DNA of 64,000 nucleotides from Bacillota bacterium (lineage in GTDB: Bacteria; Bacillota; Clostridia; Oscillospirales; Ruminococcaceae), in NCBI GenBank assembly GCA_023391875.1, contig JAEWAB010000005.1:124001-188000 (forward strand). The letters run 5' to 3'. Positions 50,376 to 59,114 of the stretch are shown one piece after another. Made by a program: the position numbers and the translations under genes. Position 1 is the stretch's first letter. The number at the start of each line of letters is the position of its first letter. A model generated the notes under the pieces. It had not been told where the DNA came from and did no database searches. It worked only from the letters and a program-made list of their open reading frames with translations.

Positions 50376-51788
50376 TTACTGATTTATATTAAAGAACTCA
50401 TAAAAGGCGCGGTAAGCGCTGTATACATCCAGCTTTGATACCACTTCCATCGGGGCGTGCATCGAAAGCACCGGCACGCCGACGTCGAGTACATCGACGT
50501 TTAAGCCCGCGATATACTTGGCAACGGTGCCGCCGCCGCCCAAATCCACCTTGCCGAGCTCCCCAATCTGCCACAGTACCTTATGGGTATCAAGCAGGCT
50601 GCGAACCTCGCCGAAAAACTCGGCGGAACAATCGGATGTACCCGATTTACCGCGTGAGCCGGTATATTTGGTAACTACCACACCGTTATTTAAGTATGCG
50701 CAGTTGCGCCTATCCAGCACGTCGGGGAAGGTGGGGTCAAACGCCGCGTTTACATCCGCCGAGAGGCATTTGGAGGCGGAGAGAACGATGCGCGCGTTTA
50801 CGCCGTAAGGCTCCGCCAGATCGGCGATAAAATAGCGCAGATAGGAGGAATCGAGGCCGGTGTTACCCTCGCTGCCCGTCTCTTCTTTATCGGCAAGAAC
50901 GGTAACGGTGGTGTAAAGGGGGCTTTCGCAGTGGGTAGCCGCCATCAGCGCCGTATAGGCACACACCCTGTCGTCGTGGCCATAGGCCGCAACCATGCCA
51001 CGGTCAAAGCCTAAATCCTTCGCCCTGTAGGCGGGCACGGCCTCCAGCTCAGCGGAAAGGAAATCGGCTTCTACAATGCCGTATTTCTGGTTTAAAAGGT
51101 TCATGATATTCAGCTTAACGGCTTCGCTGGCCTTATCGTCCTTAAACGGCATACAGCCGATGAGGATGTTGAGCTCCTCACCCTTGATGCCCTGCCCGAG
51201 CGTGCGTTTGGACTGCTCGTCGGCAAGATGCGGCAAAAGATCGGTTACGCAGAAAACGGGATCGCCCTCGTCCTCGCCGATAGTAATCTCCGCCTTCGTG
51301 CCATCCGCCTTTATCACCACGCCGTGCAGCGCGAGGGGGATAGCCGTCCACTGGTACTTTTTAATACCGCCGTAGTAGTGCGTTTTAAACAGTGCGAGCT
51401 GGGCGTCCTCATACAGCGGGCGGGGCTTTAAATCCAGCCTCGGGCTGTCGATGTGGGCAGCTGCAATGCGCACGCCCTGCCCGACGGGCTTTGTGCCGAT
51501 GGTCGCGAGGATGAGTGCTTTGCCGCGGTTGTTGTAATATACCTTATCCCCCGCGTTATATCGTTTGCCCGTCTCAAATTGCTGAAAGCCTTTCGCGCGC
51601 AGGATACCGATTGCGGTATCCACCGCCTCGCGCTCGGTTTTAGCGCTGTCAAGAAAGCTCTTGTACCCTTCCGAGAAGGCAAACGCCTGTTCTATTTCTG
51701 CATCGCTTAATACAAGCCCGCCGTTTTTTTGCTCCGCTATCAGCTTCTCCTTGAGTTCCTCCGCTGCGCTTTTCGTCTTTTCGTCCAT
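50376..51788 (-). CDS. M18 family aminopeptidase
   Basis: A 470-residue zinc aminopeptidase. Metal-ligand segments are visible: RIAAAHIDSPRLDLKPRP near 108, LADKEETGSEGNTGLDSSYL near 305, and a final SMHAPMEVVSKLD near 445. These are the His, Asp, Glu-Glu and His positions of the M18 (aminopeptidase I) fold. It removes N-terminal acidic or other residues from peptides in the cytoplasm. Of two adjacent ATGs, 51788 (MDEKTK) has the better 7-base spacing from GGAGG. A terminator follows. Confidence 0.92.
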   Translation of the reverse strand: MDEKTKSAAEELKEKLIAEQKNGGLVLSDAEIEQAFAFSEGYKSFLDSAKTEREAVDTAIGILRAKGFQQFETGKRYNAGDKVYYNNRGKALILATIGTKPVGQGVRIAAAHIDSPRLDLKPRPLYEDAQLALFKTHYYGGIKKYQWTAIPLALHGVVIKADGTKAEITIGEDEGDPVFCVTDLLPHLADEQSKRTLGQGIKGEELNILIGCMPFKDDKASEAVKLNIMNLLNQKYGIVEADFLSAELEAVPAYRAKDLGFDRGMVAAYGHDDRVCAYTALMAATHCESPLYTTVTVLADKEETGSEGNTGLDSSYLRYFIADLAEPYGVNARIVLSASKCLSADVNAAFDPTFPDVLDRRNCAYLNNGVVVTKYTGSRGKSGTSDCSAEFFGEVRSLLDTHKVLWQIGELGKVDLGGGGTVAKYIAGLNVDVLDVGVPVLSMHAPMEVVSKLDVYSAYRAFYEFFNINQ

Positions 51789-51839
51789 CATAAAACCTCC
51801 AGTCAACTTAGTATTCTATTGTCATATTGCTTGTTAAAG

Positions 51840-52400
51840 CTAATCGGTTTCACTATATATACTTATGGCCTTCTCGACCTTGCTGACATAGTGCGCCGTA
51901 TCCCTATACGGTATTGTATCCAAATCGGTTCCGTTTAACGAGTATTCTTTGTCGACTAACCATTTTTTTACGATGTTTACCCCTGCGTGATAAGCGGCCA
52001 GCGTGTTTTTTACGTTGCCGAACTCCTCGTAAAGGTAGCCGAGCAGGTAGGTGCCGTAACGGATATTGGTTTCCGGGTTGTACATATCATCGAAGGTAAC
52101 CTCATCGGGATCGTCCAGCCTGTACTTTACCCAGTCAAAGGTATCTTGGGTGAGCTGCATCAGGCCCCGCGCACCGATATTCGATTCCGCGTCGGGCGTA
52201 AAGCGGCTCTCGGTGTAGATAACCGCATACACCAGCGTGGATGAAACGTTATTCTCCTGCGCATACTTTTCCACCAGCTCGCTGTAGGCGTGCGGATAAA
52301 GCCGCTCCTTGAGAGGCTCCTTGATCAGCAGGCAGAGGATCACGGCCGCGAGCAATAGGGCGGCAACCGTCAATGACGCAGCCAGAATTCGTTTGTTCAT
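51840..52400 (-). CDS. Membrane-anchored lytic transglycosylase (SLT family)
   Basis: A protein of about 186 residues. An N-terminal signal anchor (LAASLTVAALLLAAVILCLL) is followed by the SLT domain: catalytic Glu in YAVIYTESRFTPDAESN near 56, then GARGLMQLTQDTFDWV, YNPETNIRYGTYLLGYLY and LAAYHAGVN. It cleaves peptidoglycan glycan strands to anhydro-muropeptides at the outer membrane face of the cytoplasmic membrane. The start is either ATG 52400 or ATG 52412; neither has a well-spaced ribosome binding site. It is 40 bp after coaE. Confidence 0.9.
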   Translation of the reverse strand: MNKRILAASLTVAALLLAAVILCLLIKEPLKERLYPHAYSELVEKYAQENNVSSTLVYAVIYTESRFTPDAESNIGARGLMQLTQDTFDWVKYRLDDPDEVTFDDMYNPETNIRYGTYLLGYLYEEFGNVKNTLAAYHAGVNIVKKWLVDKEYSLNGTDLDTIPYRDTAHYVSKVEKAISIYSETD

Positions 52401-52440
52401 ATCGTTAACCATGCCTTTCGGGCTGAATAAATCTACAGGG

Positions 52441-53043
52441 TTATGCGTCTGCAAGCGCCTGCAGCCAGCTTAACAGGTCGCTGTAATCCGGCTTCGGGTT
52501 TGCGTTGTCTACCACATAATCGGCGCGGCTGACATAAAACTCATCGCTCTGCTGCGAGGAGATGCGCTGCATTGCCTGCTCGTAGCTGATGTTATCCCTG
52601 CTCATGATGCGCATCAAACGGGCGGTAAGCGGGGCAATCACCACCATAACCTTATCGCACAGCTTGTCGCAGCCGCTCTCAAACAGCGTGGGGGCATCCA
52701 GCACCACCAGCTTATGCCCCTGCCGCGCACTGTCGGCAATAAGCAGGTTGATGTCTTTTATAATATAAGGATAGATGATGGCCTCCAACTGTTTAAGCCG
52801 TGTGTTATCGGCAAAAACCAGCTGCCCGAGCGCGCGCCGGTTTAAGGTGCCGTCGGCGTTTAAAATATCTGTGCTAAACGCCTCGGCGATACGGCCAAGG
52901 CAGGGGCTGCCGGGCAATACCACCCTGCGGGCCGACAGGTCGGCGTCGATGATCTCATAACCGTTTTCGGCAAGCAGCTTGGATACAGTTGTTTTGCCCG
53001 CACCGGTCGGGCCGGTTAACCCGACAATCTTCTGTTTTACCAA
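52441..53043 (-). CDS. coaE: Dephospho-CoA kinase
   Basis: A 200-residue kinase starting LVKQKIVGLTGPTGAGKTTV; the P-loop is GPTGAGKT, less common than GGIGSGKS in this family. Further motifs are YEIIDADLSARRVVLPGS, RRALGQLVFADNTRLKQLEA, IIYPYI and VLDAPTLFESG. It phosphorylates dephospho-CoA as the last step of CoA synthesis. TTG 53043 is chosen because GGTGG lies 8 bases upstream; the longer frame to 53304 overlaps the upstream gene in another phase. It starts 17 bp after that gene. Confidence 0.92.
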   Translation of the reverse strand: MVKQKIVGLTGPTGAGKTTVSKLLAENGYEIIDADLSARRVVLPGSPCLGRIAEAFSTDILNADGTLNRRALGQLVFADNTRLKQLEAIIYPYIIKDINLLIADSARQGHKLVVLDAPTLFESGCDKLCDKVMVVIAPLTARLMRIMSRDNISYEQAMQRISSQQSDEFYVSRADYVVDNANPKPDYSDLLSWLQALADA

Positions 53044-53059
53044 GACGCTCACCACCTTA

Positions 53060-54088
53060 TCAGTCAAGCGAAATGATCTGAAACCCCGCCGCACGCAGCA
53101 GGCGGTTATACACCGCAAGCCCCACGCCGTCCTTTCGGGGAGTACGCGCGTACACGGTTTTTGCCCCAAGACGGTCCAGTTCACGCAAAGAGTAGAACAG
53201 CCTATGCGCCTGAGAGGCATCGTCCCGCTCCGCGCCGTAGCTGACATAGGGTACGGTAAGCTTGGGGATATCCTCCTCAAAGCACAGTGCAAAGGCATCG
53301 GCATACTGGTTTACATAATTGCAGTATGTGTCGCTGTTTCCATCGAGTATAATCACATTCGCCTTGGGGGAATAATGTTTATACTTCATGCCGGGGGAAC
53401 TCACCTTGCGGGTATCGTCCATTTTATGAAGTACGCCTTGATCGATGGTCACCCCGCCGATCACCTGTGCAAGCTGCTCGGCGGAAACCCCACCCGGGCG
53501 AAGCAGCGCGGGGGTATCTCCCACAAGCGAAACAACGGTGGATTCCACCCCCACGCTGCAGGAGCCGCCGTCAATTACAAGTGGGATTCGGCCGTTCATA
53601 TCCTCCAGCACATGCTGCGCGCAGGTGGGGCTTGGGCTGCCCGAAAGGTTGGCCGAGGGCGCCGCAAGCGGAACACCCGCCGCCTTGATAATCGCCCGCG
53701 CCACCGGGTGGGAGGGCATGCGCACCGCCACAGTATCTAAGCCCGCCGACACCACCGTCGGCACCAGCGGCGAGCGCTTAAGGATGATGGTGAGCGGCCC
53801 CGGCCAAAAGGCCCGTGCAAGCAGCCTGGCTTTTTCGGGAACCTCCGTCACCAGCGGGGTAAGCTCCTCAAACTCCGCGATATGCACAATCAGCGGGTTA
53901 TCCTGCGGGCGGCCCTTCGCGGCGAAGATAGCCGCTACGGCATCGGCGTCCAGCGCGTTTGCGGCAAGGCCGTAAACCGTTTCGGTGGGGATGGCCACCA
54001 GCCCGCCATTTTTCAATATGTTCGCTGCCGCATTAACTGAATCTTCCTGCGGATTTATAGTGTCGACTATTAAGAGTTTTGTTTCCAT
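53060..54088 (-). CDS. L-threonylcarbamoyladenylate synthase, Sua5/YwlC type
   Basis: A 342-residue protein. The N-terminal YrdC domain has GGLVAIPTETVYGLAANALD near 31-50, AIFAAKGRPQDNPLIVHIAE, RMPSHPVARAIIK and PLAAPSANLSGSPSPT. The C-terminal Sua5 domain (about 220-342) distinguishes it from short TsaC. It makes threonylcarbamoyl-AMP for the t6A37 modification of tRNAs. It sits between prfA and coaE in the same orientation, 26 bp after prfA, so translation and tRNA genes are grouped. The ATG has a moderate AAGAAG upstream. Confidence 0.93.
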   Translation of the reverse strand: METKLLIVDTINPQEDSVNAAANILKNGGLVAIPTETVYGLAANALDADAVAAIFAAKGRPQDNPLIVHIAEFEELTPLVTEVPEKARLLARAFWPGPLTIILKRSPLVPTVVSAGLDTVAVRMPSHPVARAIIKAAGVPLAAPSANLSGSPSPTCAQHVLEDMNGRIPLVIDGGSCSVGVESTVVSLVGDTPALLRPGGVSAEQLAQVIGGVTIDQGVLHKMDDTRKVSSPGMKYKHYSPKANVIILDGNSDTYCNYVNQYADAFALCFEEDIPKLTVPYVSYGAERDDASQAHRLFYSLRELDRLGAKTVYARTPRKDGVGLAVYNRLLRAAGFQIISLD

Positions 54089-54114
54089 TGTTTTCTTCTT
54101 TGCTTTAGTATTAT

Positions 54115-55194
54115 TTACTCGTTGTCGCCCGAGGCCTTGAGCTTTTCGGCCTGGTCGTAGGTGATAAGGGCATCCACCAACTCGTCGATATCGCCGTTTA
54201 AGATGGAATCGATGCGGTAGAGCGTAAGGCCGATACGGTGGTCGGTCACGCGGCCCTGCGGGTAGTTGTAGGTGCGGATGCGCTCGGAACGGTCGCCCGT
54301 GCCAACCTGCGACTTGCGCTCGGCGGCGATTTCATCGGTCTGCGCACGGCGTTTTGCCTCGAGTAACCGCGAGCGCAAAAGCTTCATCGCCTTATCCTTG
54401 TTTTTGTACTGGCTGCGCTCGTCTTGACACTCCACCACAACGCCGGTGGGCAGGTGGGTAATGCGGATGGCGGACTCGGTTTTGTTTACGTGCTGGCCGC
54501 CCGCACCGCTTGCGCGGTAGGTATCTATCTGCAGATCGTTTTGGTTGATCTCAAGCTCAACCTCCTCGGCCTCGGGCAGCACCGCGACGGTAACGGTGGA
54601 GGTGTGTATGCGCCCCTGCGTTTCGGTTTCGGGTACGCGCTGCACGCGGTGCACACCGCTCTCGTACTTATAGCGGGAGTAAGCGCCCTCGCCCTCTACG
54701 TTGATGCTTACCTCCTTAATGCCGCCAAGCTCGGTTTCGTTGATGTTTAAAATCTCCCACTTAAACCGTTTGCTCTCGGCATACATGGTATACATGCGCA
54801 TCAGAGAGTTTGCAAAAAGCGCCGCTTCTTCCCCGCCCGCGCCGCCGCGTATCTCGATAATAACGTTTTTATCGTCGTTCGGGTCCTTGGGCAGCAGCAG
54901 TATCTTTAACTCTTCCGCGGCGGTTTCGGCCTTTGCCTTGCCCTCCGAGTACTGTTCGTCCACCATCGCGCGGAAGTCTTTGTCTAACCCCCCCGCGTCG
55001 AGCATCTCGCGCGCCTCGTCCATATCCGCCTTGGCCTTTTTATATTCTCTGTATTTTTCTATCATCGGGGTGAGGGATTTGTACTCCTTCATCAGCTCCC
55101 TGAAGATCTCCTGATTATTCACCACGCTCGGGTCCATGAGCTTGTGGTTGATCTCCTCGTAGCGCTCCTCTACAAACTTCAGCTTATCAAGCAT
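54115..55194 (-). CDS. prfA: Peptide chain release factor 1
   Basis: A 359-residue RF1. The N-terminal coiled coil contains LKFVEERYEEINHKLMDPSV. The GGQ motif is ASGAGGQHVNKTESAIRITH near 230, and SQVGTGDRSERIRTYNYPQG, RVTDHRIGLTLYRID are further family signatures. It reads UAA and UAG stops, which are used by many genes here. GGAGG precedes the ATG at 55194. Confidence 0.96.
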   Translation of the reverse strand: MLDKLKFVEERYEEINHKLMDPSVVNNQEIFRELMKEYKSLTPMIEKYREYKKAKADMDEAREMLDAGGLDKDFRAMVDEQYSEGKAKAETAAEELKILLLPKDPNDDKNVIIEIRGGAGGEEAALFANSLMRMYTMYAESKRFKWEILNINETELGGIKEVSINVEGEGAYSRYKYESGVHRVQRVPETETQGRIHTSTVTVAVLPEAEEVELEINQNDLQIDTYRASGAGGQHVNKTESAIRITHLPTGVVVECQDERSQYKNKDKAMKLLRSRLLEAKRRAQTDEIAAERKSQVGTGDRSERIRTYNYPQGRVTDHRIGLTLYRIDSILNGDIDELVDALITYDQAEKLKASGDNE

Positions 55195-55275
55195 AGAATC
55201 CTCCGTAAGTATTCATTGTTTTCAGTATCATGCCTTTGTGACCGCACCGTTTTAAGCCGCGTAACCGCGGCTAAG

Positions 55276-55464
55276 CTAGTGGCCGTCCTCGCGGATGATC
55301 TTCTTGATGTTTTTTTCAATCTTTGCGCGCGGCACCAACACCTCATGCCCGCATTTTAAGCATCGGATGCGAAAGTCCATCCCCGCACGGGTAACCAAAA
55401 ACCGCTTCTCGCCGCAGGGGTGATTTTTCTTCATTTCTAGGATGTCTCCCGGACGAACGTCCAC
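55276..55464 (-). CDS. DUF951 small zinc-binding-like protein
   Basis: A 62-residue protein starting VDVRPGDILEMKKNHPCGEK with CLKCGHEVLVPRAKIEKNIK; the single Cys and the CxxC could bind zinc. This matches the DUF951 family of small Firmicutes proteins of unknown role, often encoded near replication or translation genes. The GTG at 55464 follows GGAGG by 8 bases; the upstream extension of the open frame to 55581 has unlikely composition. It precedes prfA by 81 bp on the same strand. Confidence 0.82.
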   Translation of the reverse strand: MDVRPGDILEMKKNHPCGEKRFLVTRAGMDFRIRCLKCGHEVLVPRAKIEKNIKKIIREDGH

Positions 55465-55641
55465 AGTCTGCACCTCCGCTTGAATGATATGCCTTAAATA
55501 ATCATATACCAATGTATTATACCACTTTTGATATTGCCAAATCAAACGTTTTATTCCATAGAGGGCGGGCGCCTGTAACATGCAACTGTAATTTTAAAAT
55601 ATTAACGAACCATTAAATTTATCCATCTTTTCTCAAAACGA

Positions 55642-55692
55642 TTGACAGACTGTTTTACATGGTGTAGAATCTATATACTACATCATGTAGAA
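55642..55692 (+). promoter_or_regulatory. Promoter with two BlaI-type operators before the BlaI/M56 genes
   Basis: TTGACA (55642-55647), 17 bases, TAGAAT (55665-55670). Two related palindromes of 17 bases lie at 55653-55669 and 55676-55692, centre to centre 23 bases. The second reads TACTACATCATGTAGAA, close to the BlaI/MecI consensus TACTACA-TGTAGTA. The first covers the -10, the second the start region, so bound BlaI would block transcription. Confidence 0.85.
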
Positions 55693-55783
55693 TTTAGCTT
55701 AACTTATGGCATGTATGATACGGCAATTAACCTATTGGGGCCAGAGTAAGTGCCAATAAGACCTTAAGGAGATGGTCATAAAC

Positions 55784-56140
55784 ATGAAGATATCTGATTC
55801 TGAAATGGAGATTATGAAGCTTATCTGGGAAGGGATCACCCCCGTAAGCGCCGCCGAGCTAATGCAGCAACTGCGCGCGAAGAACTGGAAGCTTACGACC
55901 CTATTAACCTTTCTTTCGCGCCTTACGGAAAAGGGCTATCTGACCGTTAGCAAAGCGCAGCGCAGTAACCTTTATGCACCGGCAATCAGCTTTGAAGCCT
56001 ATAAGGCGGCAGAAACCGAACAGTTTATGAAGCAAATTCACGGAGGCTCGGTAAAAAGCCTGTTTGCGGCGCTGGCAACAACCGAGCAATTGGATGAACA
56101 AGACCTCAAGGAGCTTAGAGAGTTTTTGGAAAGGAGGTAG
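55784..56140 (+). CDS. blaI: BlaI/MecI family transcriptional repressor
   Basis: A 118-residue repressor starting MKISDSEMEIMKLIWEG. The winged helix has SAAELMQQLRAKNWKLTTLL followed by TFLSRLTEKGYLTVSKAQRS, the family DNA-recognition helices. The C-terminal helix is the dimerisation part. In other systems a protease cleaves BlaI when an M56 sensor is activated. The start ATG 55784 is preferred to 55772, which lies with no spacing after AAGGAG. It is 3 bp before the M56 gene, coupled, and two operators lie upstream, so it is self-regulated. Confidence 0.93.
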   Translation: MKISDSEMEIMKLIWEGITPVSAAELMQQLRAKNWKLTTLLTFLSRLTEKGYLTVSKAQRSNLYAPAISFEAYKAAETEQFMKQIHGGSVKSLFAALATTEQLDEQDLKELREFLERR

Positions 56141-56143
56141 CGA

Positions 56144-57676
56144 ATGCTTCGGATTATCTTTTTACATGTATTATCATTGAGTATTGCGGGCACCGTCGCC
56201 GGTTTGGGGATTCTTTTGCTGAAGACAGTTTTTCGTCATAAGCTATCCGTACGCGTGCATTACTACGTATGGCTTGTCGCAATGCTGTTTTTTCTGCTGC
56301 CCTTTCGCCAGCTTCTGCCGCAAGCTGCGCCCTCTTTACCAACTGCCGGCATCGTATGGCAGGCGCTAGAAAGTCCGGCCATTCCGTCTGCGGAACAGGA
56401 TATTCATAATGCATCTTTACAGAGCGACATTCCCAGTAGCAATAGCTTTGATATTCCTATTCACTTTGTATGGGCAGCAGGTGTAATCAGCTTTTTCGCT
56501 ATTCAATTGATACGATACTATCGCATCAAGAGAAAGTTATTTAAAAATTCCGTTACCTGTGAAAAACCGGAGTTGGATGCACTTTCGGCTGCCGCGGCGC
56601 GTATGAACTTTCATAAACCTGTTTGTATGCTCCGCTCTCCCCTGCTGCAAACACCCATTGCATTCGGCCTGATACGACCGATCATCGTTCTGCCGGATGA
56701 TCGGATAACAACTGAAAACCTAGAAATGATGCTTATTCATGAGCTGCTGCATTTAAAACAGCGCGACCTGTTTTACAAGTTTGCCGCAATGATGATAACT
56801 GGGCTGCACTGGTTTAATCCCGTTTGCTATCTGATGCTTGCAGACATAAACAGCTGCGGCGAATTGTATTGCGACCGTCATGTCATAGCAATTTTAGGTG
56901 AGGAAAAGAAAAGGCGCTATTGCAAACTGCTTCTTGAAGCAACTATTGTGTCTAATACAAGCCATATAGAACCGACGACATCGTTTGGCTCTAAAAGAAA
57001 ACTGATAAAAAGGAGGATATATGCTATCATGAATGGCTACAGCTATCGCCGTTATGTAAGGGTTATGGCGGCGCTTGTTATTGTGGCAGTATCCGCTTTC
57101 GCGGTTGCCTGCAGCCCCGTTGTAAGTAAGCCTGTGGAAAATCCGGCTGACGTTATAGGTGAATCGTCCTCATTGACAGTAGCAAACGAAAGCAGTGAGC
57201 CACCTGTTTCAAGTGAAGAACCCCAAGAATTAGATAGCTCCAATTCTTTGGAGGAAACCGCCCCGATGGCAGGGACGAAATCCGCCGATCAGCCTGAACA
57301 GGCCGCTTGGATGTGGCCGGTCGTAGGAAGTACCGATATCATCAAAAAGTTCGGAGGGGAAAGCAGCCATACAGGTCTTGACATCGCCGCCGATAAAGGC
57401 TCATCCGTTGTAGCGGCTCAAGACGGTATTGTAATAGTTGCCAAGGAACTTAAAGGCAGCTACGGCAAATACATCATGGTTGACCACGGGGGTGGGGTAC
57501 AGACGCTTTACGCACATTGTGATAGTTTGCTGGCAGAGATCGGTCAAACAGTGAAGACCGGCGACGTGATCGCATACTCCGGCGATTCGGGCAATACTCC
57601 GGCAGAAGAACTGCATTTTGAGGTGCGGATTAGCGGAAAGTATACAGACCCGGAGCCATACTTTTCAAAACCATAA
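56144..57676 (+). CDS. M56-family BlaR1-like sensor protease with C-terminal M23 (LytM) domain
   Basis: A 510-residue membrane protein. Membrane helices lie at about 5-27, 36-53, 105-124 and 305-323. The M56 gluzincin site is HELLH at 199-203, with ELYCDRH at 240-246. After the last helix a Ser/Glu/Pro linker (325-390) leads to an M23 domain with SSHTGLDIAADKG (His409, Asp413), YAHC (His458) and EELHFEV. The family HxH is ExH here (Glu489, His491). In BlaR1 the extracellular part binds beta-lactams; here it is replaced by a peptidoglycan endopeptidase-like domain, so it may sense the cell wall. It follows blaI by 3 bp. Confidence 0.9.
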   Translation: MLRIIFLHVLSLSIAGTVAGLGILLLKTVFRHKLSVRVHYYVWLVAMLFFLLPFRQLLPQAAPSLPTAGIVWQALESPAIPSAEQDIHNASLQSDIPSSNSFDIPIHFVWAAGVISFFAIQLIRYYRIKRKLFKNSVTCEKPELDALSAAAARMNFHKPVCMLRSPLLQTPIAFGLIRPIIVLPDDRITTENLEMMLIHELLHLKQRDLFYKFAAMMITGLHWFNPVCYLMLADINSCGELYCDRHVIAILGEEKKRRYCKLLLEATIVSNTSHIEPTTSFGSKRKLIKRRIYAIMNGYSYRRYVRVMAALVIVAVSAFAVACSPVVSKPVENPADVIGESSSLTVANESSEPPVSSEEPQELDSSNSLEETAPMAGTKSADQPEQAAWMWPVVGSTDIIKKFGGESSHTGLDIAADKGSSVVAAQDGIVIVAKELKGSYGKYIMVDHGGGVQTLYAHCDSLLAEIGQTVKTGDVIAYSGDSGNTPAEELHFEVRISGKYTDPEPYFSKP

Positions 57677-57690
57677 ATCTATGATAGAAC

Positions 57691-57726
57691 AAATAACCGG
57701 ATGCGAACAAGCGCACCCGGTTATTT
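57691..57726 (+). terminator. Terminator after the BlaI/M56 operon, bidirectional
   Basis: AAATAACCGG pairs with CCGGTTATTT with an inner TGCG/CGCA stem, 15 bases after the stop. It also lies near the end of the convergent small gene. Confidence 0.75.
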
Positions 57727-57763
57727 GCTCAAAACACACGATATATAATGAATAGGCATGAAC

Positions 57764-57991
57764 CTATGCCTGATGCTTGGACTTCGACTGAACCGACAGT
57801 TCTGTATCTTCTCCTTTTATCTTATCAAAATATTCCTTCATGTTATGGGAAACGACCTGGATGATTTTTATAACGCCGAGTGCCAGAATTGCCGGAATGA
57901 CATAGTTGACAAGTATGGGCTTGACGCTTTCAAACAGAAGCATGATATTGCCCGGATTGCCGCCGTCAATCGCTGTTGACAAAATTTCCAT
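57764..57991 (-). CDS. Small membrane protein of unknown function
   Basis: A 75-residue protein. It has one membrane helix in the middle (ILVNYVIPAILALGVIKIIQ) flanked by MEILSTAIDGGNPGNIMLLF and a basic/acidic tail KEYFDKIKGEDTELSVQSKS. There is no signal peptide cleavage site that I can see. The ribosome binding site (GGAAGGG) is moderately placed. I do not recognise it; its size resembles small holin-like or regulatory membrane peptides, which is only an impression. Confidence 0.5.
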   Translation of the reverse strand: MEILSTAIDGGNPGNIMLLFESVKPILVNYVIPAILALGVIKIIQVVSHNMKEYFDKIKGEDTELSVQSKSKHQA

Positions 57992-58243
57992 CCTTACGAC
58001 CCTTCCGTTTAGGTATACGTTTTAACCAATGCAATTTTACGTTTTTCATACATTTTCGTCAATAGCTATTCCAACAAATCGGGAAGGCTTTAGCATGAAA
58101 TTACTATATTTATTGTTCATCTTTTGTATACAAATTTACATAATATTCGACATTATTTTAACTTTTGCTTTAATTTTACAAACATGAAATTTACTGAGCG
58201 CACTCAATGTGTCTGTGAAATGGTAATAGTATGATAAATCAAT
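57992..58243. other. AT-rich intergenic region without gene
   Basis: No open frame with a ribosome binding site and no repeat was seen in this stretch. It probably contains the promoter of the small membrane gene. Confidence 0.5.
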
Positions 58244-58283
58244 AAGCAGCCTGACAAAGCGTAAGCGCCTTGCCAAGCTGCTT
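58244..58283 (-). terminator. Terminator hairpin after the GNAT gene at 58319
   Basis: AAGCAGC pairs with GCTGCTT, with an inner imperfect TGACAAAGCG/GCGCCTTGCCA stem around TAA. It lies 35 bases after the GNAT stop. Confidence 0.6.
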
Positions 58284-58318
58284 GTTTATAATTTTATCAC
58301 CGTTTTAAAGAAGAATCA

Positions 58319-58849
58319 TCAGGAAAGCTGAAGGAATTGTTCGCGTTTCACTTCCCAGAATATTGTATTGCCGTCACGAAGCATCTCCCGCATGCCCATG
58401 TTTTCTAAAATGCGAATCGAAGCGGTATTATCGTCTAAGCATTCCGCCGAGACCCGCCTTACCCCCGGCTGTGCAAACGCCCACTGCAGCATGGCGAGAA
58501 CCGCCTCGGTAGCAATGTGCCTGCCGCGTGCGCTGGGTGCCAGCCCGTAGCCGATATCGATAACCCCCAGCTCGTTCGGGCGGCCCTTAAAGCCGATATC
58601 GCCGATAATCATGCTGGTATGCTTATCAATGATAGCCCAGGTGTAAAAGCCGTCCACCGCGCCATCCGGCGGCATAAGCGAACGGATAATATCCACGTAG
58701 CTGAGTACCTCCATGTTCACCCATCCGTCACAGAGCAGATAGCCTTGCTGTTCAAGGTCGGTTTGCGTGCCCTCGAGCAGGTTGGTCATAAACGTATAGT
58801 TCATAGGAAGGATGAGTAGTCTTTCGGTTTCAACCCGCAAGTCTTCCAC
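58319..58849 (-). CDS. GNAT N-acetyltransferase, RimJ/RimL type
   Basis: A 176-residue GNAT. It starts VEDLRVETERLLILPMNYTF and has VIDIGYGLAPSARGRHIATE near 95-114, the acetyl-CoA loop, then RRVSAECLDDNTASIRILEN and a final MGMREMLRDGNTIFW, all of the RimJ/RimL branch. The start is GTG 58849, 8 bases after AAGGGG. It stands alone with a terminator after it. The substrate is unknown. Confidence 0.85.
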   Translation of the reverse strand: MEDLRVETERLLILPMNYTFMTNLLEGTQTDLEQQGYLLCDGWVNMEVLSYVDIIRSLMPPDGAVDGFYTWAIIDKHTSMIIGDIGFKGRPNELGVIDIGYGLAPSARGRHIATEAVLAMLQWAFAQPGVRRVSAECLDDNTASIRILENMGMREMLRDGNTIFWEVKREQFLQLS

Positions 58850-59114
58850 GGTGTACGCCCCTTTACTTCTTTTTCACTTTTTTAAAATTATACGACAATT
58901 TTCTTGTCGTGTAAAGCACAGGTACAGGTTCAAGCCTTGGTTGAGACCCGCTATAAATAATGCCTGCAAAAATCAAAAACGTCCTTTAACCGCATGGACA
59001 TATGCCGTTTTTGATTTGTCCAGCAGACATTCAATAACGAGTGCGCAGGGGGCAATCGTCCCCTGCGCAGCAGATGATTCACGATAAATTTTCAACTGCC
59101 TGCCGCGCTATGTA
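58850..59114. other. Intergenic region with two hairpins
   Basis: One hairpin pairs AATCAAAAACG (58971-58981) with CGTTTTTGATT (59006-59016). The second pairs TGCGCAGGGG (59042-59051) with CCCCTGCGCA (59060-59069). No gene is evident between the GNAT start and the MITE copy 3. Confidence 0.55.

Noticed and set aside
53044..53304. N-terminal extension of coaE
   Set aside because: It overlaps the Sua5/YwlC gene in another phase; the TTG with GGTGG at 53043 fits the family start.
58971..59069. tRNA or small structured RNA in the gap upstream of the GNAT gene at 58319
   Set aside because: The two stems do not form a cloverleaf and no T-arm GGTTCGA-type motif fits.
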